Part shown: in pieces, positions 61,510 through 64,000 of the stretch
Numbering within the stretch: position 1 is the stretch's first letter
Layout of the letters: every line of letters starts with the position of its first letter
Assembly: GCF_000264995.1 (NCBI RefSeq)
Contig: NW_006767439.1
Span: 590,961-654,960 of the forward strand
Reading direction: 5' to 3'
Source of the DNA: Punctularia strigosozonata HHB-11173 SS5
Lineage: Eukaryota > Basidiomycota > Agaricomycetes > Corticiales > Punctulariaceae
DNA length: 64,000 bases
The notes under the pieces: model-generated
Seen by the model: the letters and a program-made list of their open reading frames with translations, nothing else
Database searches by the model: none
Told to the model about the DNA's origin: nothing
Translations under genes and position numbers: made by a program

Positions 61510-62067
61510 GCCATGCGCCATGGGGACCTCGTCGCCGCCATGCTCTCGCTCTCGTCCATGACGCCCATGCCCACCGTCATCTCCGTATCATCCTCCTCGT
61601 CCGTGTCATGCTCCTCTTCTCGTCTGTGTCCCTTATCTTCGTCCTAGGTGTCGACCGTGTGATATGTAAGGTACGGCTACCTGAAGTGCAAGAGGATATG
61701 AGTCATATAGAGAACAACAAGAGTGGCTCGCAAACCTGAGGGCATTCTGCAGGCCATAGGCAGTGTGCTAATGCACATCAGGGGCACTGCAGCCCTGTCG
61801 CGAGTCCTGGAGCGAATAACGGGCGGTTGAGTTATGCTGGCCGCCGTGTCGTGCGTTGCATTAGTCCTGTGGCGTTGTCGGCAAGTTGTGCGTGCGGGTG
61901 TGATGCGTTGCTGGATGTGTGGAAGTGTCTCTCAGCAAGCTGAGTGATGGGAGGCTCATAGAAGATAGCAGAGAATGTCGTGGCATAAGGCAAGGCGGAG
62001 GTGCAATGTGATCGGGGCCAGCCAAGCGCCTGGGGTTGCGATTGATCCAAAATAAGGGTGCCATCAG

Positions 62068-62572
62068 TTTCACCTTGCGATCACCTAAAGCCTCAAATTT
62101 AACTCATAATGAGCCTATTGGCTACCTTCACCCCGCTTTAGGGTGAAAACATGCCCAACCCGATGGCACAGTGTACGTACACGGCGCCAGGAGCGTGGAC
62201 CGGTCGCATCCGGGAGAGGATGACGTTTAAGTTTATTTATTCTGGCCTAGGAGGTGACTGTCGCGTTCAGTTTAATAACTTCGAGAGCTGATTGAGATAT
62301 GATCGTCCTGTGTCGTATGGAGGATATCTTCAGAAAGGTAGGATCCGTGATCACGGGGGCGTTCAAAACAGGTGAAATTCACCTGTGCATTCGCCTGATG
62401 TTCGGGCGGCTTTCACTCTGGAGGTAGGTGAAAATCACCCTCCTCCGGTGAAATTGGACTGCACGACGGGTGAAAGCCACAGGTGAAATTCACCTGAAGT
62501 ATGAACTCTTTCACCCTCATGCTGGAAGCCCTCTAGACTGAATATGAGGTGAATTTTCACCCGCAATGCGGT
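62068..62572. repeat. GGTGAAA/TTTCACC motif array
   Basis: About fifteen occurrences of GGTGAA or its complement in about 500 bp, many as facing pairs. The 17-mer CAGGTGAAATTCACCTG occurs twice (62369-62385 and 62480-62496), each a perfect 8-bp inverted pair around one base. No coding sequence. Candidate right subterminal array of the CACTA element. Confidence 0.75.
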
Positions 62573-63589
62573 TGACTTTTGCCGACTGTACATTTTCAGA
62601 TTACCCGGTGCAGCAGTACAGAAAGTAATAGATAAACATGATATGATACAATGCAGTGTGGTACGGTAAAACATAGAACGAAGGACGATCCTCCAGACAC
62701 CCACACTCGGCACCCAAGGTCGGCGCATCACCGCCATCCTTCTGAAGTAAGAGCCAAAACTGGTTCGCGTCCGGGTGAGTGGTGAACGAGCAGCGGCCAG
62801 TCCGGTCAACACGCACCGCGAATGAAGTTGCTGATGTTGAGCGCCCGCATCGGCACTGTGTTCCAATCATCGCGGATCCGTCGCCATTGTCAACTATAGT
62901 GTTGGTATGAAAGAATTGCCGAGCTTGAGCAGCCGTGGCTGTACACAGCTAACATCAAGCAGGGCATCAGCGAGCGTCAGCGGAAGTCAGTTCGTGAGGT
63001 GGCGGAGAGCACGACTGTGGACGTGGTCAACATTGTCAGCCTCTGGATATCGAAGACAGTCAGTGCACCGTTGACGTGAGTTGTTCGAGTTGCCTCACCC
63101 GATGCTGCATCACACCCAGCTCGTGTAGTGGTTCTGTGGTTCTGTTGACCTCGGTTACGCAGCTGACCTCTCATTGCACGAAGCCGTGCGGTGGTCAGGG
63201 TCTGCATTGGCAGTCGAGGGTAGTTGTCGCCTAAGCCTCCCTTTCAGCATCGGTGATCCTAGATAATCTCCTACGCGCTGCTTCTTTGTCTCGTACGGAG
63301 CTACATGCTCTGCTTTGAAGTCCGTTTGCTGGTCGTTGGTAATGGTGGAAGCAGAGAAAGTCGTATCGCAAAGCGGGTCGTGGCGCGTAATGCAACCGCT
63401 TACATCAGCGCTCCACCCCCAAAGCAGCCGACTTGGACTTGCGAATAGTATCGGTGCAAGGCAGCCCGTCGCTGTGCATGCAGAGTGTAGAGTACAAGTA
63501 TATAACACAATAACCAATAGAATCTCAAGGAGGTATGTCTAGCAGTAGTTGGCAGCAATATGATGTGTTTCCTCGCAGAAAAATGCCAG
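62573..63589. other. Non-coding stretch between motif arrays
   Basis: About 1 kb without a supportable gene. A minus-strand frame of 143 codons (62435-62866) runs into the motif array and is probably chance. Confidence 0.5.
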
Positions 63590-63712
63590 TGGGCTATTTT
63601 CACCTCACTTTCGGGCGAATCCATTTCACCCGCACGCCACCCCATTCACCTGATTCTTGGGTGAAAGGCGACTTTCACCTCACGCGCTGGTCAATTTCAC
63701 CCGAATCGAACG
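63590..63712. repeat. Second TTTCACC motif array
   Basis: At least seven TTTCACC/ATTCACC or GGTGAAA motifs in about 120 bp, spaced roughly 12-25 bp, as in the array at 62068-62572. It could be a further copy of the element end, or a separate small element. Confidence 0.6.
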
Positions 63713-64000
63713 CCACCGTGGATCATGAGGCCGGTGTGGGATGGCATGCTATCCCGGCACTTCAGCATGCGACCATGGCTGTTCTATACCCTCCCTATAT
63801 GGGCGCCTAATCGAAAGGATTCGGTGGTTGTTGTACTCTCACTTCTTAACACATGCATGGTCTTCGCAATGCAGTTTTTCAGCTACCCAACGCTACTGTC
63901 AACATTGCATATATGCGTCCAGATCAGGAAGTGCGCTCATGTACTCTACTAGCGCAACAACTGCACAAGGTGCGACGTACGTATTGCTACATCTGCTCAC
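63713..64000. other. Window end, no gene called
   Basis: A 75-codon plus-strand frame (63725-63952) has two hydrophobic segments but no recognisable motif, and the region continues beyond the window. Confidence 0.4.

Larger units (their letters stand above)
56390..62572 (+). mobile_element. CACTA-superfamily DNA transposon (Plavaka-like), approximate extent
   Basis: The span is set by an intact Tnp2-type transposase gene (57939-61143) with GGTGAAA/TTTCACC motif clusters on both sides. CACTA elements are known for dense subterminal motif arrays bound by their own proteins. A small divergent gene and a nested MITE lie inside. I could not find a convincing CACTA...TAGTG terminal pair or target duplication, so both ends are provisional and may be wrong by a kilobase or more. 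Confidence 0.5.

Overview
This window looks like the nuclear genome of a filamentous basidiomycete, probably an Agaricomycete. Genes are split by short (about 45-75 nt) GT..AG introns, sit close together on both strands, and encode fungal proteins: a Sec2 Rab exchange factor, Stn1, a Sec11 signal peptidase, a Zn2Cys6 factor, a DUF6534 seven-helix protein and a basidiomycete-type CACTA (Plavaka-like) transposase. I spliced most genes by hand, requiring each exon join to keep frame. No rRNA, tRNA, CRISPR array or retroelement was recognised.

0-11 kb is a small carbohydrate block. Two tandem, same-strand sugar-transporter paralogues lie here. The outer copy is a decayed pseudogene and the inner one is intact. 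Next to them is a divergent pair of dehydrogenases sharing a 434-bp promoter region: a zinc polyol dehydrogenase and a KduD-like short-chain dehydrogenase. Together they could form a local uptake/oxidation cassette for a sugar, polyol or uronate. A cut-off VTC1/DUF202-like fragment abuts the pseudogene. 10.7-15.6 kb has no gene that I can support.

15.6-50 kb is mostly housekeeping: a C2H2 protein, primase small subunit PRI1 divergent from tRNA-dihydrouridine synthase DUS1, an MFS transporter, a secreted S41 peptidase-like protein, an old-yellow-enzyme-family oxidoreductase, SEC11, a proline-rich Zn2Cys6 regulator, a three-RRM SR-like protein (Gbp2/Hrb1 type), an HSL-type hydrolase, a DUF6534 membrane protein, SEC2, phosphopantothenate-cysteine ligase (CAB2), STN1 and a small secreted, probably GPI-anchored, glycoprotein.

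50-64 kb is repeat-rich accessory DNA. First come two diverged direct copies of a roughly 2.6-kb sequence about 3.15 kb apart, with no intact gene. After them is an apparently intact CACTA-type DNA transposon gene (five exons, 992 codons) with a divergent small basic/coiled gene, a 246-bp TA-flanked MITE between the two, a 24-bp minisatellite just downstream, and clusters of GGTGAAA/TTTCACC motifs on both sides. Those clusters may be the subterminal repeats of the element.
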